In this document: piece by piece, positions 17,297 through 26,702 of the stretch
Layout: each line of letters begins with the position of its first letter
Numbering within the stretch: the stretch's first letter is position 1
Assembly: GCF_017792025.1 (NCBI RefSeq)
Contig: NZ_CP046956.1
Coordinates: 2,542,001-2,606,000 of the forward strand
DNA length: 64,000 bases
Origin: Sediminibacillus dalangtanensis
GTDB taxonomy: Bacteria > Bacillota > Bacilli > Bacillales > Amphibacillaceae
Reading direction: 5' to 3'
Position numbers and translations under genes: made by a program
The notes under the pieces: model-generated
The model's database searches: none
What the model was told of the DNA's origin: nothing
What the model saw: only the letters and a program-made list of their open reading frames with translations

Positions 17297-17944
17297 ATGC
17301 TTGTAGAAGAAATCATGAAAACAGAAGTAATCACGTTGACTCCCAATGCTACCATAGCCGAAGCCTTGCACATTTTGAACGAGCATCCCATTCGGCATAT
17401 CCCGATAGTAAATAGCGAGAAACAGGTCGTTGGCATTGTTTCGGATCGGGATGTCCGTGATGCCAGTCCATCTATTTTTCAGCAAGATAACGTGTCTGAT
17501 GAATTGCATAATTCGATTCATTCAATCATGAGTACTCCTGTGGTGACGGTTCACCCACTTGATTTTGTAGAAGAAATAGCAGCGATCTTTTATGAACAGG
17601 AATTCGCATGCGTACCCGTGGTTCGTGAGAATAGGCTTGTCGGAATCGTTACGGAAAAAGACATGCTGTACACGCTCATTCAATTGACTGGTACAAATGT
17701 ACAAAGTTCTCAATTAGAAGTGAAAGTACCGGACAGAGCAGGGATCCTTCCCGAAGTTGCAAATATTTTCGGCAGACGAAAAGTGAATATTACCTCGGTA
17801 CTGATTTATCCATACAAAAGTGATCGCCAATATAAGATTCTCGTTTTTCGCTTTCAAACAATGAACCCGCTTCCAATCAAAGCTGACTTAAAAGCAGCTG
17901 GCTATCAAGTGCTTGGACCTGATGCGGAGGATCCTGCCTTATGA
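17297..17944 (+). CDS. acuB: AcuB, CBS-ACT regulatory protein
   Basis: A cytosolic protein of 215 residues with two CBS motifs (about 1-60 and 73-130) and a C-terminal ACT-like domain (about 140-215, starting VKVPDRAGILPEVANIF). CBS pairs bind adenine nucleotides and ACT domains bind small metabolites, so it probably senses energy or amino-acid state. Its exact job within acuABC is not settled in the literature I know. AcuA and AcuC are the enzymes. GGGAGGG precedes the ATG, and the stop overlaps the acuC start by 4 bases, which points to translational coupling. Confidence 0.92.
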   Translation: MLVEEIMKTEVITLTPNATIAEALHILNEHPIRHIPIVNSEKQVVGIVSDRDVRDASPSIFQQDNVSDELHNSIHSIMSTPVVTVHPLDFVEEIAAIFYEQEFACVPVVRENRLVGIVTEKDMLYTLIQLTGTNVQSSQLEVKVPDRAGILPEVANIFGRRKVNITSVLIYPYKSDRQYKILVFRFQTMNPLPIKADLKAAGYQVLGPDAEDPAL

Positions 17945-19113
17945 AGCGAGAACCAGTATTTATTTATTCAAACGCTTATATGGACTATCATTTCAATGCC
18001 GAACATCCATTCAACCAACAAAGAGTCGTCATGACAAAAGAACTCTTAGAAGCAGAAGGCAGGCTGCTTGATCATCAAATTGTTCCGCCTAGACTGGCTA
18101 ATGAAGGTGAATTGGCATTAGTCCACGACCCCAGGTACATCGAGGCCGTCAAACGAGCAGGAAACGGACAGTTAAAACAAGAGGAAGCATGGCAATTTGG
18201 ACTAGGTACTGAGGATACACCGATGTTCTCCGGGATGCATGAGGCAGCTTCGCTGTTGGTAGGCGGTACTCTGACAGCAATAGACAGTGTACTGAACAAC
18301 CTGGCTCCTCAAGCATTGAATTTAGGCGGTGGATTGCATCACGGATTTAAACGGAAGGCTTCCGGCTTTTGTATTTACAATGATGCTGCGGTTGCTATCA
18401 AATATATCCGTGAGCACTATGGCTTACGGGTTTTATATGTAGATACCGATGCCCATCATGGAGATGGCGTGCAATCCTTCTTTTATCATGATCCGGAGGT
18501 CTGTACACTATCCATTCATGAGACAGGCAGATACTTGTTCCCAGGTACGGGAAGCACTAGTGAACGAGGTGTTAAAAATGGCTATGGATATACGTTCAAT
18601 CTACCTGTCGATGCTTTTACAGAAGATGAATCTTTTTTATCTCTATATGAATCCGCTTTCAGGGAAGTAGCCGAATATTTTCAACCAGACATCATCATTA
18701 CCCAAAATGGTGCCGACGCACATTGTTACGATCCGCTTACCCACTTGTGTTCCACTACAAAGACATTTGAAGGTATCCCAAGCTTGGCGAAAGAAATCGC
18801 TGAACAATATTGTGGTGGCAAATGGATCGGCTTAGGAGGCGGCGGGTATGATATCTGGCGGGTGGTGCCTCGAGCATGGGGACAGCTTTGGAGTGTGATG
18901 CTGACGGGGGACATTTTGACTGGCCCCCTCCCTGCTGAATGGAAAGTAAAGTGGGAAAGGATGTCACCGGTTTCGCTCCCTGACAATTGGCAAGACGAAA
19001 TGGGGATATACAAACCAATCCCCCGTAAACAGGAAATCACAGAAAAGAACCAGCTGACCCTTAACCAATGCCTGCAATATTGCAGAAACAAGCGGCAGTA
19101 TAACAACAGTTAA
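17941..19113 (+). CDS. acuC: Class I histone-deacetylase-like protein AcuC
   Basis: A zinc-dependent lysine deacetylase that removes the AcuA-placed acetyl group from acetyl-CoA synthetase and so restores its activity. The 390-residue protein has the class I motifs: GGGLHHG (129-135), the metal-binding DTDAHHGDG (168-176) and QNGADAH with GGGGYD further on. Length matches B. subtilis AcuC. The ATG overlaps the acuB stop (ATGA). It is the last gene of the operon; no clear terminator follows, and the next 60 bases run into a repeat element. Confidence 0.93.
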   Translation: MKREPVFIYSNAYMDYHFNAEHPFNQQRVVMTKELLEAEGRLLDHQIVPPRLANEGELALVHDPRYIEAVKRAGNGQLKQEEAWQFGLGTEDTPMFSGMHEAASLLVGGTLTAIDSVLNNLAPQALNLGGGLHHGFKRKASGFCIYNDAAVAIKYIREHYGLRVLYVDTDAHHGDGVQSFFYHDPEVCTLSIHETGRYLFPGTGSTSERGVKNGYGYTFNLPVDAFTEDESFLSLYESAFREVAEYFQPDIIITQNGADAHCYDPLTHLCSTTKTFEGIPSLAKEIAEQYCGGKWIGLGGGGYDIWRVVPRAWGQLWSVMLTGDILTGPLPAEWKVKWERMSPVSLPDNWQDEMGIYKPIPRKQEITEKNQLTLNQCLQYCRNKRQYNNS

Positions 19114-19172
19114 AAAAGCAGCTTCACAGCAAAAAATTTTAAAACAACATATCCTACAAGTTTTTCGCATAT

Positions 19173-19755
19173 AAACTGCGCAGTAACTGTGGATTGGAAG
19201 TTTCATTGCCTATTTAAAAAGAGTGGTAACCACCGCTTCGGTAGCATACTGCGCTTTCCGCGGGCACGGCTTCAGCTAACTTGGTAAAGAAAAACCGCTT
19301 TACCAAGTGGATCTTCAGCTCGCGCTGTTCCCGCTGGAGTCTGCGTATGCTCCCTTCGCTAAGAGCATGCTGATTATCGCTAGCGTAGAAACTTTTTTCC
19401 TTGAAACCCAACAAGACTTCTTAAAAAGGGTTGTCAGGAAACGCGTGCTTTTCTTCCTAGAAAACAGTTGGGGTTTTCTCTTGGACTTTTTGCTTGTTTT
19501 TCTAGCTACATGCAGTACCAAGAGATGCAAAAGAAAAATGTCTCGTACATTCGTTTAGAAACAGGAATCTGTTCTCAGCGAAGGAAATACCCGAAGACTC
19601 CTGCGGGAGGAAAGGCCACGGTGAGATTCCGCAGAGCGTTAGCTCGAGGAAGCTCACCAGCCGCCCGCGGAAAGCGCAGGGTATTTCCGTAGCGCTGGAC
19701 TACACCACTACTATAAAAAGGCCCAAGGACTACAAAGGAAGATACTGCGCAGTTT
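19173..19755. repeat. 583-bp MITE-like element with short terminal inverted repeats
   Basis: This fills most of the 764-base gap between acuC and motS. The left end AAACTGCGCAGTA (19173-19185) and right end TACTGCGCAGTTT (19743-19755) are exact inverted copies, and each contains the palindrome ACTGCGCAGT. Inside are GCTTCGGTAGCATACT, CGGGCACGGCTTCAGCTAAC, TTGGTAAAG and, in the second half, CACCAGCCGCCCGCGGAAA, all shared with 1851-2060. Open frames inside overlap on both strands, lack ribosome sites and resemble no protein. The boundaries are inferred from the inverted ends only. Confidence 0.65.
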
Positions 19756-19813
19756 CTATCTAATGCGCCAGTTGCTTCATTCAAAAGAAAAGCATAGATA
19801 TCTTCTCCATAGT

Positions 19814-19847
19814 AAAAAACCCAATCCTGATTTTCAGGATCGGGTTT
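19814..19847 (-). terminator. motPS terminator
   Basis: On the minus strand AAACCCGATCCTGA and TCAGGATTGGGTTT pair (one G-U) around a short loop, followed by T. It lies 31 bases beyond the motS stop. Confidence 0.88.
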
Positions 19848-19877
19848 CTGTAAATAATTAAAGATCTCCTACTAGTT

Positions 19878-20639
19878 CTATTCATCCGCTTCCTGGAGCA
19901 AGACAATTTCCACGCGGCGATTTTTGGCCCAGTTAGCTGAAGAATCATTTGGTACAAGCGGGCGGGTATCACCATAGCCTGCGGCACTAAAACGCTCTTT
20001 CTCTACTTTGCCATTATCAATCAAGTATCGTACCACCCTGCTCGCCCTTGCAGCTGATAATTCCCAATTGGACGGAAAACGATAATTCGATATTGGGCGG
20101 TTATCTGTGTGCCCTTCTATTCTGACGTCATTGGAAATATTGCTTAACAAAATATCAACCTTGTCCAACAAGACCTCCCCATCGTCGATAATTTCTGCTT
20201 CTCCAGATTCGAATAAAACTTTTTCCTGCAGAATTAGCACAACCCCATCATCCGTTTGATTAGCTGTAATCACATTGTTTAAATCATTTTTATCGAGAAA
20301 AGCAGTCACTTGACGCATTAAATCATCCGTTGAATCCTCTTTTGCTTGTTCAGAAGGATCTTGTTCATCCTCATTTTCATCCGAATCATTCATCTGTAGA
20401 CCTGATTGCTTATTGTCCGTATTTTCAGCCGGATTTTCCATGGGAATAGGGGATGGTGATTGTTCAAAAATCTTACTGCTGCGAAACGATTCTGCCAACG
20501 CCTCAAATTTCTCCAAATCAATCTGGGACATGGAAAATAACAGGATAAAGAAGACGAGGATCAATGTCACCATATCGGCATATGTAACCATCCATTTCGG
20601 CGCTCCCTTGTCTTTCCGCCTTCTCTTTCTAAGCTTCAT
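19878..20639 (-). CDS. motS: Sodium-type flagellar stator protein MotS
   Basis: The peptidoglycan-anchored half of a Na+-driven stator, forming a complex with MotP. The 253-residue MotB-family protein has a basic cytoplasmic N-terminus. One membrane helix (about 17-38) follows, with the ion-carrying Asp at position 22 (TYADMVTLILVFF). A variable acidic linker then leads to a C-terminal OmpA-like domain (RIEGHTDNRPIS, then SAARASRVVRYL and GYGDTRPLVPN). Its start overlaps the end of motP by 11 bases. The motPS pair sits beside ccpA, as in B. subtilis, where it is distinct from the H+-type motAB. That synteny is the reason for choosing MotS over MotB. Confidence 0.92.
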   Translation of the reverse strand: MKLRKRRRKDKGAPKWMVTYADMVTLILVFFILLFSMSQIDLEKFEALAESFRSSKIFEQSPSPIPMENPAENTDNKQSGLQMNDSDENEDEQDPSEQAKEDSTDDLMRQVTAFLDKNDLNNVITANQTDDGVVLILQEKVLFESGEAEIIDDGEVLLDKVDILLSNISNDVRIEGHTDNRPISNYRFPSNWELSAARASRVVRYLIDNGKVEKERFSAAGYGDTRPLVPNDSSANWAKNRRVEIVLLQEADE

Positions 20640-21453
20640 GAATGGAATCTCCTAAAAGCGAGCTCTCTGCCTCTTCATCTGCCTTGTATTTCATATCGTG
20701 GGATAGAAATGCGGCCAGTTTTTCTTCCAGTATTCTCGGATTTTGTCCTGATTGCACTCCGATGACACCTTCGATAACAATTTGTTTAAAAAAGATTTCT
20801 TCCTCTGTCTTGTTTTCCAGTTTTCCTGCCATCGGGATAAATACCAGATTGGCCAGCACCGTCCCGTAAAAAGTCGTTAACAAAGCGACTGCCATGTTAG
20901 GCCCTAGTGTAGAGGGATCTTGTAGATTGTTGAGCATGAGTACAAGACCAATCAGGGTTCCAATCATTCCCCAAGCCGGCGCGTATTCTCCAGCCTTTTC
21001 AATAATAAGCCGTCCTTTATGATGACGTTCTTCCAAGGCAGTGATTTCTGCATGCATGATATCATGGATTACTTCAGGTTCTATCCCATCCACGGCAAGA
21101 AGGATCCCTTTTTTAAGAAAAGGATCGTTCACTTCTTCCAACTCATTTTCCAAAGCAAGCAACCCTTCTCTTCTCGCTCTCTCTGACAGATGGACGAATA
21201 AGCGGATCAATGCTGGCAGACTCGTGTCACTTTTAGTAAAAGCTTCTTTCATTACATGACTGGTAAGTTTTAGCTGGTCCAGATTGAAGTTAATCAATAT
21301 AGCTGCGGCAAGTCCGCCGATCACGATTAAAATCGATGAGATTTGAAGGAAGGAAAGGACTCCTCCACTTCCGCCACTTGCTAAAATTCCAAACATCAGC
21401 ATGACAAAACCCAACGTGATACCGACTGGAGTCAGGATGTCTCTTTTTTTCAT
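20629..21453 (-). CDS. motP: Sodium-type flagellar stator protein MotP
   Basis: The four-helix channel half of the MotPS stator, passing Na+ and pushing on FliG. The 274-residue product has hydrophobic segments near 10-27, 33-52, 148-168 and 180-200. The cytoplasmic loop between the second and third carries charged residues for rotor contact. EYAPAWGMIGTLIGLVLMLNNL matches the conserved MotA-family proline region. I take the ATG at 21453, because the GGGGAGAG site lies just before it; the TTG at 21468 would place the start within that site. The length agrees with B. subtilis MotP. Confidence 0.92.
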   Translation of the reverse strand: MKKRDILTPVGITLGFVMLMFGILASGGSGGVLSFLQISSILIVIGGLAAAILINFNLDQLKLTSHVMKEAFTKSDTSLPALIRLFVHLSERARREGLLALENELEEVNDPFLKKGILLAVDGIEPEVIHDIMHAEITALEERHHKGRLIIEKAGEYAPAWGMIGTLIGLVLMLNNLQDPSTLGPNMAVALLTTFYGTVLANLVFIPMAGKLENKTEEEIFFKQIVIEGVIGVQSGQNPRILEEKLAAFLSHDMKYKADEEAESSLLGDSIHEA

Positions 21454-21565
21454 ACTCTCTCTCCCCAATTAATTAATGCACCATACACTACTAACTGTTT
21501 CGACAAGATAATGAAGGCAGCTAAAATAGCTGAATCCCCATCCATTTACAATACAGGAGCTGTCA

Positions 21566-22567
21566 CTATTGGGACTTGGTCGAATTTCGTTCAATTATAC
21601 GATGTGGCAAAATGATGTTCTGTTCAGTGACTTCCTCTTTATTCATATATTTTGTCAGTAAACGCATCGCTACAGCACCGATATCATACATCGGTTGAAC
21701 AATTGTCGACAGAGTCGGACGGACCATCGTTGCTAAACGGGTGTTGTCAAAGCCAAAGACTTCCAAATCCTCCGGTACCTTCAAACCTCTGTCCTGTGCA
21801 CCATGTATCACGCCGAGAGCCATTTCGTCTGAAGCGACAAAAATACTTGTTGGTTTTTTGTCCAGTGCCATTAGCTGTTCCAGTGCTTCTATACCGGAAT
21901 CATACGTATAATCCCCTTTTATAACATACTCTTCATTCAACGTTACATTTTTTTCTTCCAAGGCGCGCTTATAACCGCTGTATTTTTGATTATTGATTTC
22001 CGTTTCTTCCTGTGCGGATACAAAAGCTGGTAGCTCATTTCCATGGTCCAACAACAAAGAAGCCGCTTCATATGCAGCTTGTTCATAATCGATATTGACA
22101 GAAGGAGTGGACCCTGTCTCATCAATTGTCGCAGCTAGTGCAACCGGAACAGGGGAAGTCTTGAATTGCTGGACATGCTCTTCCGTGATCTTACCTCCCA
22201 TAAAGACAATTCCGTCGACTTGTTTCTCAAGCATCGTGTTAATAAGGTGGAGTTCCTTGTCTTTGTTTTGATCGGAATTGCTCAAAATAATATTGTAATT
22301 ATACATCGTGGCGATGTCTTCGATTCCGCGAGCTAATTCAGCAAAAAAGATGCTGGATATATCCGGTATGATTGCGCCCACCGTTGTTGTTTTTTTACTC
22401 GCCAGCCCTCTGGCTACGGCATTTGGACGGTACCCAAGACGTTCTATCGTATTTAACACTTTTTTCCTGGTTGCAGGCTTGACATTGGGATTACCGTTGA
22501 CAACCCTCGATACGGTAGCCATGGAAACATTCGCCTCACGTGCTACATCATATATTGTAATATTCAT
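21566..22567 (-). CDS. ccpA: Catabolite control protein A
   Basis: The LacI-family master regulator of carbon catabolite control, which binds cre sites together with serine-phosphorylated HPr. The protein has 333 residues (B. subtilis 334). The N-terminal helix-turn-helix reads [21 protein letters not shown], followed by the hinge helix [12 protein letters not shown] and a periplasmic-binding-protein-like core (about 60-333). The ATG at 22567 follows AGGAGG by 9 bases; an upstream extension to 22615 is rejected. It is followed on the same strand by motPS after a 112-base gap, so the stator genes may be partly cotranscribed with it. Confidence 0.96.
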   Translation of the reverse strand: MNITIYDVAREANVSMATVSRVVNGNPNVKPATRKKVLNTIERLGYRPNAVARGLASKKTTTVGAIIPDISSIFFAELARGIEDIATMYNYNIILSNSDQNKDKELHLINTMLEKQVDGIVFMGGKITEEHVQQFKTSPVPVALAATIDETGSTPSVNIDYEQAAYEAASLLLDHGNELPAFVSAQEETEINNQKYSGYKRALEEKNVTLNEEYVIKGDYTYDSGIEALEQLMALDKKPTSIFVASDEMALGVIHGAQDRGLKVPEDLEVFGFDNTRLATMVRPTLSTIVQPMYDIGAVAMRLLTKYMNKEEVTEQNIILPHRIIERNSTKSQ

Positions 22568-22617
22568 AAGTAAATACCTCCTATATCTCTTCCTGTATCT
22601 CGTACTGCTTTTCATTA

Positions 22618-22646
22618 ATAATACGATACTCTACAAGGTTCCGCAA
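22618..22646 (-). promoter_or_regulatory. ccpA promoter
   Basis: Minus-strand TTGCGG (22641-22646), 17 bases, TATTAT (22618-22623), about 50 bases before the ccpA start. Confidence 0.6.
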
Positions 22647-22712
22647 TGTTTGCAAACAAAATGCTCACTTCTTTACCAGTTTCCACGAAAATGTACCCGG
22701 TTAAACAAAAAA

Positions 22713-22750
22713 TAAAGCCCTCACCATATAATAGCAGGCAAGGGCTTTAT
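22713..22750 (-). terminator. aroA terminator
   Basis: Minus-strand AAAGCCCT and AGGGCTTTATTTTTT enclose a loop of about 20 bases, 26 bases past the aroA stop and before the ccpA promoter. Confidence 0.75.
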
Positions 22751-22775
22751 GACCAAGCGATGAAACTTGATTTCG

Positions 22776-23834
22776 TTATTTTTTCAGTTCTGCCATAAAA
22801 CGATTGAACGTTTCAATATCCATTTGCTGGGCAGAATCAGAAAGCGCAACCGCTGGATCGGGATGTACTTCCGCCATAACACCATCTGCTCCAATTGCAA
22901 GTGCTGCTTTAGCTGCGGGCAGAAGTAGATCCCGGCGACCAGTCGAGTGGGTAACATCCACCATGACAGGCAAATGCGTTTCTTGTTTAAGAATTGGAAC
23001 AGCTGTAATATCAAGCGTGTTTCTGGTCGCCCGTTCATACGTGCGTATTCCTCTCTCACATAGGATGATATTGCCATTGCCTTTGGAAATAATGTATTCG
23101 GCAGCATTGATAAACTCAGAAATCGTAGCTGACAACCCACGCTTTAGAAGAACAGGTTTATTCACCTCGCCCGCAGCTTTTAACAGTTCGAAGTTTTGCA
23201 TGTTCCGGGCACCGATTTGGATGACATCGATGTATTCGACCGCCTTCTCTATATCTGAGGGATTAACAATTTCACTCACCACAGCAAGCCCATATTCATC
23301 CGCCACTCTTTTTAAAATTTGCAGACCTTCCAAACCGAGCCCCTGGAAGTCATATGGGGAGGTACGTGGCTTGAACGCTCCGCCTCTTAACAGCTTTAAT
23401 CCTTGGTTTTTGACAGCTTCTGCAACCTGTGCCACCTGCTCATAACTTTCCACTGCACAAGGCCCCATGATGAAATGTTGGTTGCCATCTCCGAATTTTT
23501 CGCCATTGATATCGATAACTGTGTCTTCTGGCTTTTTCTTTCTGGAAACAAGCAACGCTTTTCGATGATCATCCTCTTGCAGCTCCAGGCTTGCTTTAAA
23601 GATCTCCTTGAATAGAGCTTCCAATGTGGAGTTCTCAAATGGACCGTTGTTATGCTCCGTAATCAAATCAAGCATTGCACGTTCCCGTACCGGATCAAAA
23701 CGGTAAGCACCTTGTTTTTCCTTTATTTGTCCGATCTCCTGAACCAATTCCGCACGTTTGTTGATTAGCTCAAGAATTTCTAGATTAACCTGATCAAGTT
23801 TGCTTCGTAATTGATCTAATTGTTCATTACTCAC
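22776..23834 (-). CDS. aroA: Chorismate mutase-DAHP synthase fusion
   Basis: The first enzyme of the shikimate pathway, condensing phosphoenolpyruvate and erythrose 4-phosphate to DAHP. It carries an N-terminal AroQ chorismate mutase that also acts as the feedback sensor for chorismate and prephenate. Residues 1-85 are the mutase ([23 protein letters not shown]). Residues 95-350 are the type I-beta synthase ([44 protein letters not shown]). The GTG at 23834 is chosen because AAGGGGGAG is 7 bases upstream and it gives the MSNEQL start typical of Bacillus. B. subtilis calls this gene aroA (aroG in other schemes). It lies upstream of ccpA as in B. subtilis. Confidence 0.94.
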   Translation of the reverse strand: MSNEQLDQLRSKLDQVNLEILELINKRAELVQEIGQIKEKQGAYRFDPVRERAMLDLITEHNNGPFENSTLEALFKEIFKASLELQEDDHRKALLVSRKKKPEDTVIDINGEKFGDGNQHFIMGPCAVESYEQVAQVAEAVKNQGLKLLRGGAFKPRTSPYDFQGLGLEGLQILKRVADEYGLAVVSEIVNPSDIEKAVEYIDVIQIGARNMQNFELLKAAGEVNKPVLLKRGLSATISEFINAAEYIISKGNGNIILCERGIRTYERATRNTLDITAVPILKQETHLPVMVDVTHSTGRRDLLLPAAKAALAIGADGVMAEVHPDPAVALSDSAQQMDIETFNRFMAELKK

Positions 23835-23911
23835 TGTCAAACTCCCCCTTGAATATGTAATAATAGTAGGTAATAGAATAATAATGTACTAATTTTTAAT
23901 AATTAGGGATT

Positions 23912-23940
23912 ATTATAGCTAAAATATTGCTTGTTGTCAT
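23912..23940 (-). promoter_or_regulatory. aroA promoter
   Basis: Minus-strand ATGACA (23935-23940), 17-base spacer, TATAAT (23912-23917), about 80 bases before the aroA start. Confidence 0.7.
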
Positions 23941-24005
23941 CAGTAAGATTTATAAAATTTCGTATATTTGATTTTTTATTCAGTACTTGAAGGGGATACG
24001 GACAT

Positions 24006-26138
24006 ATGACGGAAAAAATATTTTCCCTGGATATAGGGACAAGAACCGTAATCGGCCTGATTTTAGAGAAAAAAGAGGCAAATTACCAGCTGCTTGACTT
24101 TTATGTAGAAGAGCATCAGGAACGAGCAATGCTTGATGGGCAAATCCATGATGTTGTCGCGGTTGCCGAAACGATTGAAAAAGTGAAGCTTCATTTGGAA
24201 AACAGCCACGGTCCATTGAAAAGTGTATGTGTGGCAGCAGCCGGAAGAGCATTGAAAACAAAAAGGACAGATGTCTCCAAAGAGATCGATCAGCAGCCGC
24301 TTATGAGCAAGGAAGATATTCTGTTTTTAGAACTTTCAGCCGTACAGAAAGCACAGTATGCTTTGGCTAATGAGGCCATAGAAGATACCGGCACGGAATA
24401 TTACTGTGTCGGTTACTCTGTGATTCGGTACCAATTAGATGAACAGACGATCGGATCCCTGATTGATCAACAGGGAAAGACCGCTTCAGTTGAAATCATT
24501 GCCACCTTTTTGCCAAAGGTTGTCGTCGAATCCCTGATTTCCTCTCTTACAAGAGCAGGACTGGAAATGCAGGCATTGACGCTTGAGCCGATTGCAGCTA
24601 TAGATGTATTAATTCCGGCTTCTATGAGAAAACTCAACGTCGCACTAGTAGATATCGGAGCCGGTACAAGCGATATTGCTTTGACAGACGATGGGACAGT
24701 CGCTGCTTATGGAATGGTTCCACAGGCAGGAGATGAAATAACCGAAGCGCTTAGCGAACATTTTCTTTTGGATTTTCCTCAGGCCGAACAAATGAAACGG
24801 GAATTGAGCGAACAACAAGAAGTAACCATCACAGACATTTTGGGGTTTGAACAAACCATCACGTATGAAGAGGCTGTCACAGCGATTTCAGAAGAAATTG
24901 ACGCCTTGGCTGAAGCAATCCAAGCTGAAATTCTCACGCTGAATAATTGCGCACCAAAGGCAGTGATGCTGGTGGGAGGCGGAAGTTTGACACCAGAAAT
25001 CACCAGCAGACTGGCTTCTAAACTGAAATTACCGGCAAACCGTGTGGCAATAAGAGGCAGCGAGGCAATACCGGCTTTGGCTAAAACGGATCGTCTTCCT
25101 AGTGGTCCGGCATTCGTAACGCCAATCGGCATAGCGATAGCAGCCAAACAAAATCCAGTGCATTACATCAGTGTGACGGTCAACGAAAGGGCCGTACGCT
25201 TGTTTGATATGAAACAGCTTACTGCTGCAGATTGTTTACTGGCTGCCGGTATCAACGTCGATAAATTATATGGACTGCCGGGCATGGCTGCCATCGTGTC
25301 GGTAAATGGAAAAGAAGTCACTATTCCCGGAAGCTACGGCACCCCTCCTTCATTATGGCTTAACGACGGGTCAGCACAAATCGACGATCCCATTAAACAT
25401 GGTGATAAGTTGGTCGTTGAAAAAGGAACGGATGGTGCCCCGCCGGATATAACAGTAGGGGAACTGCTCGGTGAGATACCCAGGACTTGCATATCATTGA
25501 ATGGAACGGAAATAGAAATGGAAACGAAAATCCTGGTTAACGACATAGAAGCTGGACTGGATACAAAATTGGCGGACCGGGACACCGTAAGGGTGGAAAC
25601 AGTGAAAACCGTTAGAGACTTGCTTGTATACGCCGGCCGGGAAGAATGGCTCGAAGGCACCGAAGATTTCGCTGTATTTGTGAATGGGAACCAACTTCTG
25701 CTTGATAACATTCCAGCCTATTTGCTGAAAAACAATCAACAAGCAAAACTGGAAGATAAAATCAAGAACGGAGACAGTATTACGTACACGAGCAGCCAAA
25801 ATCCGACTGTCAAGCATATCATGGACAAAATGCAATTAAAGATGAAGTATTATCTTCCCATCACCTTTAACCAGGAGCGACTGGTGTTGGAGAAGCCTGC
25901 TGTGAAGGTGACCAGGAATAGCAGGGAACTGACTGAAGAAGACACAATTAATCCAGGAGACCATCTTTCCATCGAGAAAATACCACATTCTCCATTTATC
26001 TTTCAGGATATTTTTCGATTCGCAACAGTAAATTTAGCGGAAGCAACTGGAAACTTCCACATTTACAAAAACGGGGAACCAGCAGCTTTTTTTGACGAAC
26101 TAGCGCCTCACGATGAGTTGATCCTGTATTTTCAGTAG
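24006..26138 (+). CDS. FtsA/PilM-like actin-fold protein with repeated C-terminal modules
   Basis: A 710-residue protein of the FtsA/PilM branch of the actin superfamily, but not FtsA itself (about 420 residues). Actin-fold motifs are complete: phosphate-1 SLDIGTRT (7-14), phosphate-2 VDIGAGTSD (215-223) and the adenosine motif MLVGGGSLTPE (321-331). It probably binds ATP and works at the inner membrane face. Residues 390-710 have no counterpart in FtsA. They show five units of the pattern VNG...(I)xxGDxL: about 428-473 (IKHGDKLVV), 495-532 (LADRDTVRV), 553-594 (IKNGDSITY), 618-658 (INPGDHLSI) and 684-710 (LAPHDELIL). These look beta-grasp-like, which is inference. No C-terminal amphipathic membrane helix like that of FtsA is seen. 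AAGGGGA precedes the ATG. It stands alone, divergent from aroA. Function unknown. Confidence 0.88.
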   Translation: MTEKIFSLDIGTRTVIGLILEKKEANYQLLDFYVEEHQERAMLDGQIHDVVAVAETIEKVKLHLENSHGPLKSVCVAAAGRALKTKRTDVSKEIDQQPLMSKEDILFLELSAVQKAQYALANEAIEDTGTEYYCVGYSVIRYQLDEQTIGSLIDQQGKTASVEIIATFLPKVVVESLISSLTRAGLEMQALTLEPIAAIDVLIPASMRKLNVALVDIGAGTSDIALTDDGTVAAYGMVPQAGDEITEALSEHFLLDFPQAEQMKRELSEQQEVTITDILGFEQTITYEEAVTAISEEIDALAEAIQAEILTLNNCAPKAVMLVGGGSLTPEITSRLASKLKLPANRVAIRGSEAIPALAKTDRLPSGPAFVTPIGIAIAAKQNPVHYISVTVNERAVRLFDMKQLTAADCLLAAGINVDKLYGLPGMAAIVSVNGKEVTIPGSYGTPPSLWLNDGSAQIDDPIKHGDKLVVEKGTDGAPPDITVGELLGEIPRTCISLNGTEIEMETKILVNDIEAGLDTKLADRDTVRVETVKTVRDLLVYAGREEWLEGTEDFAVFVNGNQLLLDNIPAYLLKNNQQAKLEDKIKNGDSITYTSSQNPTVKHIMDKMQLKMKYYLPITFNQERLVLEKPAVKVTRNSRELTEEDTINPGDHLSIEKIPHSPFIFQDIFRFATVNLAEATGNFHIYKNGEPAAFFDELAPHDELILYFQ

Positions 26139-26250
26139 TTTAACAAAATTTTCTAGAATGGAGTAGCAGAACTATCCTTTAGAGAAAACATAAGGGCAGA
26201 GTAGAACACCACCTTGGCTGTGTCGACTTACTACTCTGCAAAAACGCTAT

Positions 26251-26287
26251 AAAACAGGCTGCAGCATGATTCACTCGCTGCAGCCTG
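26251..26287 (-). terminator. ytxH terminator
   Basis: Perfect 11-bp arms CAGGCTGCAGC / GCTGCAGCCTG with an 11-base loop; on the minus strand TTTTAT follows. A second inverted pair GCAGAGTAG / CTACTCTGC (about 26195-26239) may end the convergent FtsA-like gene. Confidence 0.8.
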
Positions 26288-26292
26288 CCTTA

Positions 26293-26688
26293 TTATGCTT
26301 TGCTTTCTTCTTGTTCTTTTTCGATTTCATCAGCCGCTTCTTCAATTGCCCGGGCTACTTCTTCGGCAGCTTTCTCAGCTTCCTCATCGGAATTTTTCCC
26401 GCGGTTTTTGAAAGAATCGGTAGTGTCTTTCATCATTTTAGTTAAATCCTGCGATTTAACTGTAGCCTTTTCACGCCACTCAGAGCTTTTTTCGTATGCA
26501 ACGTCTTTCCACTCGTTTGCACGGTCTTTCACGTAACCAGCGTTTTCATTCAGCGTGCTTCGGAGTTCCCTGCCGGACTTAGGAGCCAACAGTAGTGCCA
26601 CAGAAGCACCGACCACACCGCCAATTATAGAACCGATCAGAAAATCTTTCCCATTTACATTTTGATTTTGATCTGGCTGATTCGCCAT
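26293..26688 (-). CDS. ytxH: YtxH-family protein
   Basis: A 131-residue YtxH-domain protein. A glycine-rich hydrophobic N-terminal segment (GKDFLIGSIIGGVVGASVALLLAPKSGRELR, about 12-43) leads into a long charged amphipathic helical tail ending in an alanine/glutamate-rich stretch. Members are induced by general stress (SigB) in B. subtilis; the molecular role is unknown. Three ATG codons occur in a row; the third (26688) is chosen because it gives 7 bases to GGAGG, while the first would touch the site. It is the second gene of ytxGH; the B. subtilis third gene ytxJ is missing here. Confidence 0.88.
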   Translation of the reverse strand: MANQPDQNQNVNGKDFLIGSIIGGVVGASVALLLAPKSGRELRSTLNENAGYVKDRANEWKDVAYEKSSEWREKATVKSQDLTKMMKDTTDSFKNRGKNSDEEAEKAAEEVARAIEEAADEIEKEQEESKA

Positions 26689-26702
26689 CATCATTCCTCC
26701 CG

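Noticed and set aside
19307..19784. Overlapping open frames on both strands inside the 19 kb element
   Set aside because: They follow the repeat and not a codon pattern, lack ribosome sites, and their counterparts in the 1.9 kb copy are broken.
22804..23445. 213-codon open frame antisense to aroA
   Set aside because: Serine/alanine-rich composition typical of a reverse-frame shadow; aroA is unambiguous on the other strand.
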